A program made the translations under genes and the position numbers. Positions 27,320-37,048 of a stretch of DNA of 64,000 nucleotides are shown here, in pieces (the stretch's first letter is position 1; each line of letters starts with the position of its first letter). Location of the stretch: contig JAHISP010000006.1 in NCBI GenBank assembly GCA_018818165.1, forward strand, positions 62,001 to 126,000. The letters are read 5' to 3'. Below the pieces are notes generated by a model. It worked only from the letters and a program-made list of their open reading frames with translations, was not told the origin of the DNA and did not search any database. The DNA is from Bacteroidota bacterium (GTDB lineage: Bacteria > Bacteroidota > Ignavibacteria > Ignavibacteriales > Melioribacteraceae).

Positions 27320-27480
27320 GAATTATCTCCTTATATATTTAGACCGTAAATATAATAAATTAATATCGATATTTAAAGAAAATGAATATCTAATAATTTC
27401 ACTTTTATAAAAATATTTATTTAGAGCATTGTGCATATTATTAGAAGTAATTCAATGCGGTTAATTTAGTTTTATAATTT

Positions 27481-27515
27481 CTCTCGCAAAATATCACTTG
27501 TATATCTTGCGAGAG
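27481..27515 (-). terminator. Terminator after the C45-type hydrolase
   Basis: CTCTCGCAA (27481-27489) pairs with TTGCGAGAG (27507-27515), 50 bases beyond the hydrolase stop, closing the long minus-strand operon. The T-run is weak. Confidence 0.65.
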
Positions 27516-27565
27516 TAGGGAGGCAACTTATATAACTAAATATATCCCATAATTATATTCCATAA

Positions 27566-28804
27566 TTATATTCCAAATTCTTTCTGATAAACCGAATTGA
27601 TATATTCGTCGAGCCATTTATAATACTCTTCTGCTTCTTTTTGTTGAAAAGAATTTGTTCTCCAATTTTTTATTAGAGTTTGAGCTTTGTCCATAATCTC
27701 TTTTTCATAAGGAAATAATTTTTGAATTATTCCTGTTTCTTCTTTATTAAGTAAAGCAGATACATTTAAATAATCTAAACCATGACCATACTCAACTGGA
27801 AAACATTTCTCTTTAAGCTGAAGAGATTTTTTATTGATTGGTGCTGTTACGCCTTTACTCCCAATAGTAACCATTGGTAAATTTTCACCAGCAGCTACCC
27901 AAACTGGCGTAACAAGTGTTGTTACAGGAAATCCCAAAACTGTCCACAAAGTAGTTAATGCAGGGTCTTCTCCAGGTTCAACACCCTGAATAATCATAGA
28001 AGATACTGTAGAATACCTAACAATAAAATCTTGAAATGCTATAAACTTTTTATTTGTGGTATCCTTAGGTAAATCCATTTTATACACATCAACACCAGTT
28101 AAAGAGTGAAGCATACTTCTATCCACGGTTTTCAATAAAAAAGAAAGGCAAATATGTTTATCTTTAGTAAAATGTTCGCTAAATAATTCTTTTGCAGTTT
28201 CATAACGGATGTAACCTTGTCCCTTTAAGTCCTTGCCACTTACAGAGTAATTAGAGCGTATTAGGTAACCATCAGGAGCTATTAGCGTATCATTAACATC
28301 AAACTTTTTATAAGAATCAATATCAACTTCATAATAAGCAGCACCTCCATTAGCATCAATAACACCATAATTTGATGCAACAGCCCATACACCCACAAGT
28401 TCATCCAATAATGCTTCAAAGTCTTCAAGAGTAGCACATTCGGCAAGTGCTCTCTTCATAACAGCGCCATCTTGTTGACGTGGAATATTATTGGTATTTG
28501 TTGTATCAACATTGTAGGAAGCAGTATTCATGATACTGAAACCCGTAGTATTGCTACCCATCCAAACTGATTTTGCGAGTGTATCTCTTACATTAACATC
28601 GGCAACAAAATCATATTTTAATCCTTTAAAAAACATAAGTTTATTTTCATAACCGCTTGAATCACGATGTTTCCACAATAAAGGCCTACCGTTAGGTGAA
28701 GCCTTCACTGATACTATTGCAGAGGTACAAGGGAAAAGCAATGATTGTGTAAAAAGCAGTAAAATCAAAATTGTCTTATAATTTTTTTTTATTTGATTTG
28801 TCAT
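27566..28804 (-). CDS. Secreted Ntn-type amide hydrolase (C45 / linear amide C-N hydrolase family)
   Basis: A 412-residue exported protein. The signal peptide ends in LLFPC, leaving Cys26 as the first residue of a CTSAIVSVKA segment, the N-terminal nucleophile arrangement of C45/acyl-transferase and choloylglycine-type hydrolases. The following RPLLWKHRDS, SNTTGFSIMN and VASNYGVIDANGGAAYYEVD blocks fit the fold. Such enzymes cut linear amide bonds, such as N-acyl amino acids or carcinine. ATG at 28804 is chosen over 28861 because AAGGAA precedes it and it gives a clean signal peptide. It is the last gene of the operon, 132 bases after susD. Confidence 0.8.
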   Translation of the reverse strand: MTNQIKKNYKTILILLLFTQSLLFPCTSAIVSVKASPNGRPLLWKHRDSSGYENKLMFFKGLKYDFVADVNVRDTLAKSVWMGSNTTGFSIMNTASYNVDTTNTNNIPRQQDGAVMKRALAECATLEDFEALLDELVGVWAVASNYGVIDANGGAAYYEVDIDSYKKFDVNDTLIAPDGYLIRSNYSVSGKDLKGQGYIRYETAKELFSEHFTKDKHICLSFLLKTVDRSMLHSLTGVDVYKMDLPKDTTNKKFIAFQDFIVRYSTVSSMIIQGVEPGEDPALTTLWTVLGFPVTTLVTPVWVAAGENLPMVTIGSKGVTAPINKKSLQLKEKCFPVEYGHGLDYLNVSALLNKEETGIIQKLFPYEKEIMDKAQTLIKNWRTNSFQQKEAEEYYKWLDEYINSVYQKEFGI

Positions 28805-28870
28805 AAATATTCCTTTTTTAAGCTTTAATTTGTAATGAATTGATTTGAACAACTGAAACAATTTAAATAT

Positions 28871-28903
28871 ACCGGCTCAATTAACATTTACTAATGAGCC
28901 GGT
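28871..28903. terminator. Hairpin between susD and the C45 hydrolase
   Basis: ACCGGCTCA (28871-28879) pairs with TGAGCCGGT (28895-28903). The T-rich side is on the plus strand; in the direction of the operon the tail is only ATATTTAAATT, so it may act as a partial terminator that lowers hydrolase expression relative to SusCD, or as an mRNA end stabiliser. Confidence 0.6.
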
Positions 28904-28936
28904 TTTAATTTACAATAACTTATTTTATATTAATGA

Positions 28937-30322
28937 CTAATAATTATCATTTGGGTCGTTATTATTCCTTAACGGTTGAAGAGAAGGAGCAAGAATAAAA
29001 GGATTAGAAGCTCTTTCATTGCTACTATACAATAATCTTCTAGGGATTTGACCACCGGAATAAGGAGTTACAAATGGACGATTAGTTCTTTTCCAATCGT
29101 TATATATTTCCACATTCATGAATAAAGCAATATACTTTTCTTGCATTATTGTATTTATTAAAGCATCACCGTTTAGTCCTACAGCAGTGCCAAGTGTATC
29201 GGCTGGAAGTCCCCATCGATTTTCTTCAGCACGTCTAGCCTCGTTTAACTTTGCTAATGCTGTAGACTCATCTCCTGTTTTAAATGCACACTCAGCCCAA
29301 ATTAAATTTGCTTCGGTAAAAGTCATAATTTCAAAAGCATTATCAGGATTTTTTGTTGTTTCACTTAGATTTGAAGCATCAGTTAAAGTCCCACCAGGTT
29401 CAACTCCAATAAATTGACCAGCAACAGAACCAACACCTTCTTGGAAATATTTTTCAAGACGTGGATCATTTTTTGAAATTAATAAATCAACTAAAAATTT
29501 ACCAGCACGAATATCAGAATTTCTTGTTCGCCAGTATTGATAGATAGTACTTGATTCATTTTCAACAGTTGTATGGTATGTTTTAAAGTTATTAGCATTT
29601 GATGATAATCCCTTTTGAATTGCTGAAAGTGCACGAGTATAATTTACTGGATCGACTTCAGCCCAATGTAGATAAAATCTTGCTTTTAAAGAATTAGCTG
29701 CCTCAATCCATTTTGAAGAATTTGCGCTATAAACAAAATCGTTAGGTGGTAAATATCCTCCACCCTCAGTTAGGTTTATAATTGCTTGATCAAGTAAAGC
29801 TTGTATTGCCGTATAAATGTCTTCTTGTTTATCGAGCTTTGGTGTTGATGTTTCGCTAACAGCCTCAGAGTAAGGTAAATCCCCCCATAAACTTGCTGAC
29901 ATACCAACAGAAAGTGCTTCCCAAACTTTAGCAATTCCTGAATAAGTTTTCCAACCCTTGGCTTCAGTCTCTTTTAGAATTTTGCGAATATCAACTAATC
30001 CACCCCCAGTATAAAGCCCATCCATATCAGTTCTCCATTCGCTTTCGGTAATATCATATATACCTAAACTAATTGCCTGACGATCAACCCCCGCTAATTG
30101 CTGTGTCCAAATTGCTGCAGTTCGAGATGTATGTCCTTCATATCTGGAAAACTGACGAACTTGAACTGCATTAAAAAGTAAGTCTGGGGATACTTTTGTA
30201 GCTCGGTTAGGATCATTTTGAATATCAGGATCATTTATAAAATCACTGCAACTTATAAACAATAAACTATAAAGTGTTGCCAATATTAAAATGATTTTTT
30301 TAGTATTTTTATTTTTTTTCAT
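28937..30322 (-). CDS. SusD/RagB-family nutrient-binding lipoprotein
   Basis: A 461-residue surface lipoprotein (Cys25 in LLFISC) of the SusD-like group 2, with the N-terminal DFINDPDIQNDPNRA block, the WTQQLAGVDRQ helix and ALSVGMSASLWGDLPYSEA. Such proteins form the lid on a SusC pore and capture the ligand. It lies nine bases after susC. Group-2 members often accompany peptide-type SusC channels rather than classic glycan loci; together with the peptidase and OPT genes upstream, a peptide or amide ligand is more likely than a glycan here. Confidence 0.93.
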   Translation of the reverse strand: MKKNKNTKKIILILATLYSLLFISCSDFINDPDIQNDPNRATKVSPDLLFNAVQVRQFSRYEGHTSRTAAIWTQQLAGVDRQAISLGIYDITESEWRTDMDGLYTGGGLVDIRKILKETEAKGWKTYSGIAKVWEALSVGMSASLWGDLPYSEAVSETSTPKLDKQEDIYTAIQALLDQAIINLTEGGGYLPPNDFVYSANSSKWIEAANSLKARFYLHWAEVDPVNYTRALSAIQKGLSSNANNFKTYHTTVENESSTIYQYWRTRNSDIRAGKFLVDLLISKNDPRLEKYFQEGVGSVAGQFIGVEPGGTLTDASNLSETTKNPDNAFEIMTFTEANLIWAECAFKTGDESTALAKLNEARRAEENRWGLPADTLGTAVGLNGDALINTIMQEKYIALFMNVEIYNDWKRTNRPFVTPYSGGQIPRRLLYSSNERASNPFILAPSLQPLRNNNDPNDNY

Positions 30323-30331
30323 TTGGAACTC

Positions 30332-33300
30332 CTAATAATTAAATCTTAGAGATAAAATGATAGATCGCGTCTGAGGATTATTGAAGTAATCAAATCCGCG
30401 TGCATTTACAGTACCTGCTAAATTGGTTTCTGGGTCAATACCTTTATAATTTGTCCAAGTATGAAGATTTCGAGCACTTAGACGTATATCAACAGAGCTA
30501 ACACTAATCCATGATTTTAATAATTCGTTTCTCAAAGTATATGCAATAGCGATTTCTCTGAGTTTAACATAACTACCGTCTTCAATAGCAAGACTAGCTG
30601 GCCCATTAAAACTACTGCCAATTCCTTGATAATATGCTTGATTAAGTTCAACTTCCTTACCAGCACCTGGACCCTTGCCATCAAACACAGTTACTTGACC
30701 TCTATTTTCAGTTTCCTTAGCCGTACCAAAATACATTAATGCGCCTAAGGTACCGTTAGAAACTTCCCCACCTTGAGAGAAATCAAATAAAGCAGAGATT
30801 TCAATATTATTAAAAAGAGTAAATGAGGTTCTAATGCTTCCAGTCCAATCTGGATTGGGATCACCAATTATTCTTAATTCTGGATCTTTAACTGGATATC
30901 CTGTGTCTGTGATATAAAGGTCACCAGTTTTCCAACCAGAGTATGCCTCATCAATATTTACACCATTATAAATAACACCGCGTCCAAATCTTAAATAATC
31001 GGTACCTCTTATAACGCCATAAGGCTGACCTTCAATAACCGATGCAGAACCTATTGCAGAACTACCGAGAGATATAAAATCAGCTCCAGGTAATTCTAAA
31101 ACTTTATTTTCATTGCTTGCATATAGTAAATTAATATCCCATTTAAAATTTGGAATGTTAATAGGCTGGAAACTAATGCCAGCTTCAATACCTTTGTTCT
31201 GAATAACACCTGCATTTTGAACTTGAGAAGTGCTACCAGTTGAAGGCGATAAAGGTAAAGAATAAATAGCATCTGTTGTTTTTGAATTATAATAAGTAAG
31301 TTCTATACCAACTCTTTCATCTAAAAATGCAAGATTAATTCCCATTTCAATTTCTTTCGATCTTTGGGGAAGTATGTTATCTTGCCCTTTTGCCAAACTT
31401 GTATAAAAACCACTATAGCCATAAGCATTTGAAGTTAAAGTAGCAGCCCATCCATCTCCAAAAGCAGTAGGGCTTGATGAGAATCCTGTTATTGTTGAAT
31501 AAACTTCAGGTTCCTGACCGGCTTCACCATAAGCTAAATGAAGTTTACCAAAGTTAAACCAATCAGAATGATTACTAAATATACTTAACTTGGAAAACTC
31601 CCATGCAGTACTGAATTTAGGATACCAATGGCGGCTCTTACTTTTTCCAAAAGTAGAAGAACCATCATTTCTCAAACCAGCAGTAAAATATAATTGATTA
31701 AATATATCAAATGTAAGTTGACCAAAATAAGATTCAGTTCTTCTTGTCGATTCATATTCATCGGGTACGCTAGCTGCTGTATTATCCAGTTGCTGAAAAT
31801 CATATACAGCCATATCATCTCCAGTAACACCGATGTAGCTATATTTTCTTTCATTCATATTTTGACCAAGCAACAAGGTTGCTTTAGCATCAGCAAAATC
31901 AAAATCCCTCTTCGCTGTAATCAATAAATTACCATCTGTTTCCTGGTTCTTCAATCTCTCTGCTATTATTTGTCCATTTGGACGGTAAGAACTGCTAGGT
32001 GGTATTATAGTAATTCTCTCATCATTGGAATAATCATGCCCTAATATATAACTAATATTTAACCAATTTAATGGGTCATAATCAACTTTTATGTTTCCAA
32101 ATGTTCTCGCAACTTTTGAATTATTAAGACCTTCATAAGCAATGAAAAATGGATTATCATATCCACGCGTTTTTTTTAATATAGTTGGATTTTGATATCT
32201 ATACGATCGATGTAATCCTGTAATTGGATCTATATAATTAGAATTATTAAAATCAGGAGGTGTTCTCCATGAGCCAGTTAATAAGCCACTAACAGATGAT
32301 CCCTTTCTAATTTTATCAGCATTAATATCAACAAATTGAATATTTCCTGTTACATTAATATCTTCATTAATCCTCTGTGATGCTTTAAGTCTAACAGAAT
32401 TTCTTAAATATTCTGAATTACCAATCAATGTACTTTGAGTACTTGTTTGACCTGCAGATAAAAAATAAGTAGTCCACTCATTTCCACCTGAGATACTTAG
32501 ATTATTATTTAGAGTATGCCCAGTTTGGAACATTTCTCTTTCATGGTTATAAGTTGGTATATCCTCTGTTAAAAGTGGTCCCCAAGCTCCAACTGCAGTA
32601 GGACTTGCAACCCCTTTATTGCCTTGTCCATAGATTTGTTGCAAAGGTTGAACATTTGTTACTTCATCAAAGGAATAAGAAACATCGTAAGTTACTTTTG
32701 GTTTTCCAGGCTTCCCACTTTTAGTTTTAATTAGAATAACACCATTTTGTGCACGAGAACCGTACATAGCAGCAGCAGCAGGACCTTTAAGAATATCAAT
32801 AGATTCTATGTCCTTAGGATTAATATCTGAAGCACGATTGGATTGAGTATAGCCACCAGTACTTGTACCAATTTCGGAATTATCAATTGGTGAACCGTCA
32901 ACAACTATTAGCGGTTGTGTTCCGCCTGTTATTGAATTTGAACCTCTAATTCTAATATAGGATGAAGCTCCAGGTTCACCGCTGGATGAAGTAATTTCAA
33001 CGTTTGCAACTTTACCCTGAAGAGCAGAAATTGCATCTATTGCTTTACTATTATCAATTGATTCAGCAGATACATTTCCTATTGTAACACCAAGCTTTTG
33101 TTTCTCCATTTCTACACCCATTCCAGTAACAACAACTGTGTTCATTAGCAGTATATCTTCTTTTAGAGAAATGTTTTGAACAACATCTTTATCTAATGTA
33201 ATTTCTAAAGTCACTTTTATATAGCCAACATAGCTAACTTCAAGTGTTGCTTTTTCGCCAATAAGATTTGATGGGATATCAATTGAATACATACCCGCAA

Positions 33301-33496
33301 CATCAGTAGAAGCGCCCAATAAAAATGGTTTTATTACCACGTTAGCACCAATTAAGGGCTCCTGTGTTTTTGCATCGGTAACTCTTCCCCTAATTGTATC
33401 TGCATACATTGCATTTATTGTAAATACTTGAAGCATAATGCCGAGAAATGAGTACAAAGCAATTTTTTTTACTACTTGCTCTAAATTATTTTTCAT
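30332..33496 (-). CDS. SusC/RagA TonB-linked outer-membrane transporter
   Basis: A 1054-residue protein with a signal peptide, an N-terminal carboxypeptidase-regulatory-like domain (RGRVTDAKTQEPLIGANVVI), a TonB-box-like and plug region (TVVVTGMGVEMEKQKLGVTI; DILKGPAAAAMYGSRAQNGVILIKT is its end) and a 22-strand barrel finishing in a C-terminal aromatic (SLRFNY). It imports a ligand bound by the SusD partner using TonB energy. No extracytoplasmic sigma or anti-sigma gene is adjacent; the XRE gene upstream in the operon is the only visible regulator. A plus-facing hairpin lies in its leader. Confidence 0.96.
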   Translation of the reverse strand: MKNNLEQVVKKIALYSFLGIMLQVFTINAMYADTIRGRVTDAKTQEPLIGANVVIKPFLLGASTDVAGMYSIDIPSNLIGEKATLEVSYVGYIKVTLEITLDKDVVQNISLKEDILLMNTVVVTGMGVEMEKQKLGVTIGNVSAESIDNSKAIDAISALQGKVANVEITSSSGEPGASSYIRIRGSNSITGGTQPLIVVDGSPIDNSEIGTSTGGYTQSNRASDINPKDIESIDILKGPAAAAMYGSRAQNGVILIKTKSGKPGKPKVTYDVSYSFDEVTNVQPLQQIYGQGNKGVASPTAVGAWGPLLTEDIPTYNHEREMFQTGHTLNNNLSISGGNEWTTYFLSAGQTSTQSTLIGNSEYLRNSVRLKASQRINEDINVTGNIQFVDINADKIRKGSSVSGLLTGSWRTPPDFNNSNYIDPITGLHRSYRYQNPTILKKTRGYDNPFFIAYEGLNNSKVARTFGNIKVDYDPLNWLNISYILGHDYSNDERITIIPPSSSYRPNGQIIAERLKNQETDGNLLITAKRDFDFADAKATLLLGQNMNERKYSYIGVTGDDMAVYDFQQLDNTAASVPDEYESTRRTESYFGQLTFDIFNQLYFTAGLRNDGSSTFGKSKSRHWYPKFSTAWEFSKLSIFSNHSDWFNFGKLHLAYGEAGQEPEVYSTITGFSSSPTAFGDGWAATLTSNAYGYSGFYTSLAKGQDNILPQRSKEIEMGINLAFLDERVGIELTYYNSKTTDAIYSLPLSPSTGSTSQVQNAGVIQNKGIEAGISFQPINIPNFKWDINLLYASNENKVLELPGADFISLGSSAIGSASVIEGQPYGVIRGTDYLRFGRGVIYNGVNIDEAYSGWKTGDLYITDTGYPVKDPELRIIGDPNPDWTGSIRTSFTLFNNIEISALFDFSQGGEVSNGTLGALMYFGTAKETENRGQVTVFDGKGPGAGKEVELNQAYYQGIGSSFNGPASLAIEDGSYVKLREIAIAYTLRNELLKSWISVSSVDIRLSARNLHTWTNYKGIDPETNLAGTVNARGFDYFNNPQTRSIILSLRFNY

Positions 33497-33550
33497 ATTT
33501 TTACCTAATGATGATTAAACATTGGTTAATTAAATTAGTGTTTAGATTCC

Positions 33551-33588
33551 AAGCCATAACGATCTAGCCATCGTTGTGGCTTTTTTAA
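33551..33588 (+). terminator. Plus-facing terminator-like hairpin in the susC leader
   Basis: A 13-bp stem (33551-33563 with 33570-33582) with loop CTAGCC, then TTTTTT on the plus strand. The one irregular pair is a G-U wobble in plus-strand RNA but an A-C mismatch in minus-strand RNA, so the structure is optimal for plus-strand transcripts, although both neighbouring genes are on the minus strand. Confidence 0.65.
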
Positions 33589-33638
33589 TAATAATTCACA
33601 TTATATTTTCTCCTATTTTTTTAATAATAATATTTGCA

Positions 33639-35099
33639 TTAGCATTTAACAGATTCAGTAATATCAATTATAAAATCTAACTTATTTAGAGGGTCAAAAT
33701 CACCCTTGTGTGGATCAAATTTATAATTCTTTATCCAATCCTTATGATTTTTTGTGATTTCATTAACTGCGTAAACAATGTAATCAACTTCTCCATCTGT
33801 CATAGTTGGATGAATAGAGATTCTTACCCAGCCAGGCTTTTCACTAAGATCGCCAATATCAATTTTTTCAGTAATTCGTTTGGATTCGTGATAGGTAATA
33901 TTTAACAAAACATGTCCATAAGTACCTGCACACGAACATCCACCACGAGTTTGAATTCCAAAACGATCATTTAGCAATCTTACAATCAAGTTATGATGTA
34001 TGTCTTTTATATAAAATGAAATATAGCCAAGTCTATTTCGTTGTGAAGCTTCCATCACAGTTAAACCATTTATCAACATGATTTTATTTAGTAATCTTTC
34101 TTTCAACTCATGTTCACGATGTAGGATTTTATCTACACTCATTTCGTCTTTCAACAAAATTGCTAATGCAGCTTTTATGCCCTGCAGAAAGCCAGGTGTA
34201 CCACCATCTTCCCTAAGTTCTACATCATTAAAGTAACTATGATTACCCCAAGGATTTGTCCATAAAACCGTTCCTCCACCAACTTGATCTGGAATTTTAT
34301 TTTGATAAAGTTGTGTGTTGAATAATATAACTCCTGATGAGCCTGGTCCACCTAAAAATTTATGTGGTGAGAAAAAGATTGCATCTAAATTTTGTTTTTC
34401 ATTTTTGGGATGCATGTCAACATTTACATATGAAGCCGATGCTGAGAAATCAACAAAACATAAACGATTATATTCGTGCATTATTTCTGCCATTTCATGA
34501 TATGGGGTAATAATTCCGGTTACGTTTGAACATGCCGTAAATGAACCAATAATCATCTTTCTATTTTCATTATCCTTTAAAATGTCGCGTAAATGTTCGA
34601 GATTAGGTAAACCATCTTCAGTTCTTTTCAGAATTTCAATATCAACCAAGCATTCTACCCATGATGTTTGATTGGAGTGATGTTCCATGTGAGTTAGTAT
34701 CACCAAAGGTTTGTTCTCAATGGTTACTTTATCTTTAAATTGCTCAGGAACTCGTAAGCCAAGTATACGCTGGAATTTATTGATTACAGCAGTCATTCCA
34801 AATCCGGCAAAAAGTAACAGGTCATCAGAATTTGCATTTACGTGATTTTTAATAATTACGGAAGCCTGGTGATAAGCATTTGTCATCACCGTTCCTGTTA
34901 ATGTAGTTTCGGTATGAGTATTTGCTACGTAGGGACCCAAAGTATTTGAGATATAGTCTTCTATTGGTTTATAAAGGCGTCCGCTTGCTGCCCAGTCTGC
35001 ATAGATTATTGGTTTTTTACCAGTTTCAAATTCATGCATAAAATTGTAACCAATAATATTATTTCTGAATTTTTCAAAATATTTTTCTAATGAATTCAT
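33639..35099 (-). CDS. Class V aminotransferase (cysteine desulfurase/epimerase-like)
   Basis: A 486-residue PLP enzyme with the class V fold: IIYADWAASGRLY start, the ligand block THMEHHSNQTSW, and the PLP lysine K247 in FFSPHKFLGGPG. Near the C-terminus RGGCSCAGTYGH places a Cys about where cysteine desulfurases carry the active thiol. The family spans cysteine desulfurases, selenocysteine lyases and isopenicillin N epimerase-like enzymes; which applies is not clear. It lies 13 bases after dsbD in an operon with peptidase, transporter and thiol-redox genes, so breakdown of a sulfur-containing amino acid released from an imported peptide is a reasonable inference. Confidence 0.85.
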   Translation of the reverse strand: MNSLEKYFEKFRNNIIGYNFMHEFETGKKPIIYADWAASGRLYKPIEDYISNTLGPYVANTHTETTLTGTVMTNAYHQASVIIKNHVNANSDDLLLFAGFGMTAVINKFQRILGLRVPEQFKDKVTIENKPLVILTHMEHHSNQTSWVECLVDIEILKRTEDGLPNLEHLRDILKDNENRKMIIGSFTACSNVTGIITPYHEMAEIMHEYNRLCFVDFSASASYVNVDMHPKNEKQNLDAIFFSPHKFLGGPGSSGVILFNTQLYQNKIPDQVGGGTVLWTNPWGNHSYFNDVELREDGGTPGFLQGIKAALAILLKDEMSVDKILHREHELKERLLNKIMLINGLTVMEASQRNRLGYISFYIKDIHHNLIVRLLNDRFGIQTRGGCSCAGTYGHVLLNITYHESKRITEKIDIGDLSEKPGWVRISIHPTMTDGEVDYIVYAVNEITKNHKDWIKNYKFDPHKGDFDPLNKLDFIIDITESVKC

Positions 35100-35112
35100 T
35101 GATTATAAAACC

Positions 35113-36960
35113 TTATTTGTTATTTAAAGCGTTTTGCATAATTGGTAATAATTCTTCTTCCTCTAAAAAACCTACGACCCGCAAATCTTGCAATTCTTCA
35201 CCATTTGGAGTTAAAAAAACAATTGTTGGTACCCCTTTTATCATAAACTTAGATTTTTGTTCTTTTGCTTGTGGAGTGTCTTCGGTGGTTAAATCAACTT
35301 TAAGCATTATAAAATTTTTAGACATCTTAATAACTTCGGGTTGAGAAAAAGTAAATGCGTCCATTTCTTTGCAAGGAACGCACCAGTCGGCAAAGAAATC
35401 TATTATCACAGGAACGTTTTGTTCTTTTGCCTCTTGGAGTTTTTGTTCGGAATACTCTGTCCAGATTATTTGTTCAGCAGAGGCAGAATTCCCAAATTCT
35501 GTCTTTGCAATTGCTAAAGACTTATTCACGTATGATTGTATAGCACTTGTTGAAATTACTATGGACAGAATAAAGAAAATAACTCCAATTATGTTACGCA
35601 TTATTGGAAATATTTTTCCATTTGATTTACTTGACTCAATCCATGCTAAATAAATACCAGCAAGTAAAAAGACTAATGCTAATGAGAAATTAAATATCAA
35701 CAGTGTAGGAAATAGGGGTTCCAAAAAGTAAATTGCCATTGCTATTAATACAAATCCGAATATAGAACGTACCCAAATCATCCATGTGCCAGAACGTGGC
35801 AATTTTTTAATACTGCCCGAAAATATTCCAATAAATATAAATGGAATTCCCATACCAATTGCTAGCACAAAAAATAACCAAAAACCTAACAGTACATCTC
35901 CTTTTTCACCAACATAAGTCAATAAAGCAAGTACAAATGGACCAATACAGGGAGCAGCAACAATTCCTACAGTTAGACCCATAAAAAATGTACCCCAAAA
36001 TCCCTTTTTAGTATCACCTGCAATTTGATTTAAAGCTGCTGGAAGACGAATTTCATATAAATCGAACATACTTAGTGCTAGAGCAACAAGTATAATAGCA
36101 ATAACTATAAGTACAATAGGATTTTGTAAAGCAGCACCAAACAAGCTTCCCGTAAAAGCGGCAATCATTCCTAAAATTGAATATGTAATTGCCATTCCCA
36201 ACACATACAGCAAAGAATGTATAATTAGATTACCTTTTTTACCTTGGGTTTGTCCTCCAAAATAACTAATAGTTATTGGAATTAAGGGGTACACACAGGG
36301 AGTTAAGTTTAACGCTAGTCCACTTAAAAACACCAAAATAAAAGTCCACAATAGTCCTTTTTCTTCTGCTGTCTTTGTAAGATCATATTTAGTTGATATA
36401 TCTGTTTCTTTTATAGCAACATCTGTAGATTGATGTTGTGCAAAAATATTTTGATTAATTGCAGTTGTTTTTTCGTCATTTTGGGCAATTAAAAATTCTT
36501 TTCTAAAAACTACCTTCTCTGGTTCCAAGCAATATTCATCATTACATGGTTGAAACTCTAGTTCTCCTTCTACTAATATTTTGTTTTCATTACTATTTGA
36601 ACCAAAAGTAATTGAAGAAAAGATATTTACCGTATCATCATAAACTGCTAAGGGTTTTTCGGAAAATGAAAATATTTTGTTTTTAGATTCAGGGTATTCA
36701 ATTTTTCCAAATGTAACCTCTTTCTGCGACAAAAAGTTTATAACTGTGGGAATTAAATATTCGTCATTCGGCTTATTTCCATTTATATGATAGGATGGAT
36801 TTATATACAAAACAACTGCAATAGGATAAGTTTCACCCGCCTTAAATTTATCCATTGAGCTAATAATTTCGACTGTGAGAACCTGATTGGAATCCTGACT
36901 GTTAATTGATATAGGTAAAACTGATAACAGAAAAATTAAAATTGCTATATAAGATTTCAT
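35113..36960 (-). CDS. dsbD: DsbD-family thiol:disulfide interchange protein
   Basis: A 615-residue inner-membrane protein that carries electrons from cytoplasmic thioredoxin to the periplasm. Order: signal peptide; DsbD N-terminal domain (about 25-165, with Cys in CNDEYC); eight-helix CcdA-like core (about 200-480) with LTPCVYPLIP and VAAPCIGPF Cys motifs; C-terminal thioredoxin domain with C527-V-P-C530 in FFADWCVPCKE. All redox cysteines are present. It lies 88 bases after the TlpA-like gene, a likely periplasmic partner. Confidence 0.95.
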   Translation of the reverse strand: MKSYIAILIFLLSVLPISINSQDSNQVLTVEIISSMDKFKAGETYPIAVVLYINPSYHINGNKPNDEYLIPTVINFLSQKEVTFGKIEYPESKNKIFSFSEKPLAVYDDTVNIFSSITFGSNSNENKILVEGELEFQPCNDEYCLEPEKVVFRKEFLIAQNDEKTTAINQNIFAQHQSTDVAIKETDISTKYDLTKTAEEKGLLWTFILVFLSGLALNLTPCVYPLIPITISYFGGQTQGKKGNLIIHSLLYVLGMAITYSILGMIAAFTGSLFGAALQNPIVLIVIAIILVALALSMFDLYEIRLPAALNQIAGDTKKGFWGTFFMGLTVGIVAAPCIGPFVLALLTYVGEKGDVLLGFWLFFVLAIGMGIPFIFIGIFSGSIKKLPRSGTWMIWVRSIFGFVLIAMAIYFLEPLFPTLLIFNFSLALVFLLAGIYLAWIESSKSNGKIFPIMRNIIGVIFFILSIVISTSAIQSYVNKSLAIAKTEFGNSASAEQIIWTEYSEQKLQEAKEQNVPVIIDFFADWCVPCKEMDAFTFSQPEVIKMSKNFIMLKVDLTTEDTPQAKEQKSKFMIKGVPTIVFLTPNGEELQDLRVVGFLEEEELLPIMQNALNNK

Positions 36961-37048
36961 AAAACCTCTTCTACGAATATTATTATAATATATTGTTAAT
37001 ATTTAAATTAATTGTTTTAGAACAACAGTTAATGCAGCTTAGATGTAA

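Noticed and set aside
27547-27572. 13-base tandem duplication at the end of the C45 hydrolase gene
   Set aside because: Two copies of an AT-rich unit spanning the stop codon; likely simple slippage without function.
27566-35099. Beta-lactam pathway suggested by isopenicillin-acyltransferase-like and epimerase-like families in one operon
   Set aside because: No tripeptide synthetase or isopenicillin N synthase is present, and both families are broad; uptake and breakdown is a better fit.
35355-35653. Plus-strand frames opposite the thioredoxin domain of dsbD
   Set aside because: Antisense shadows of a clear gene; no start signals.
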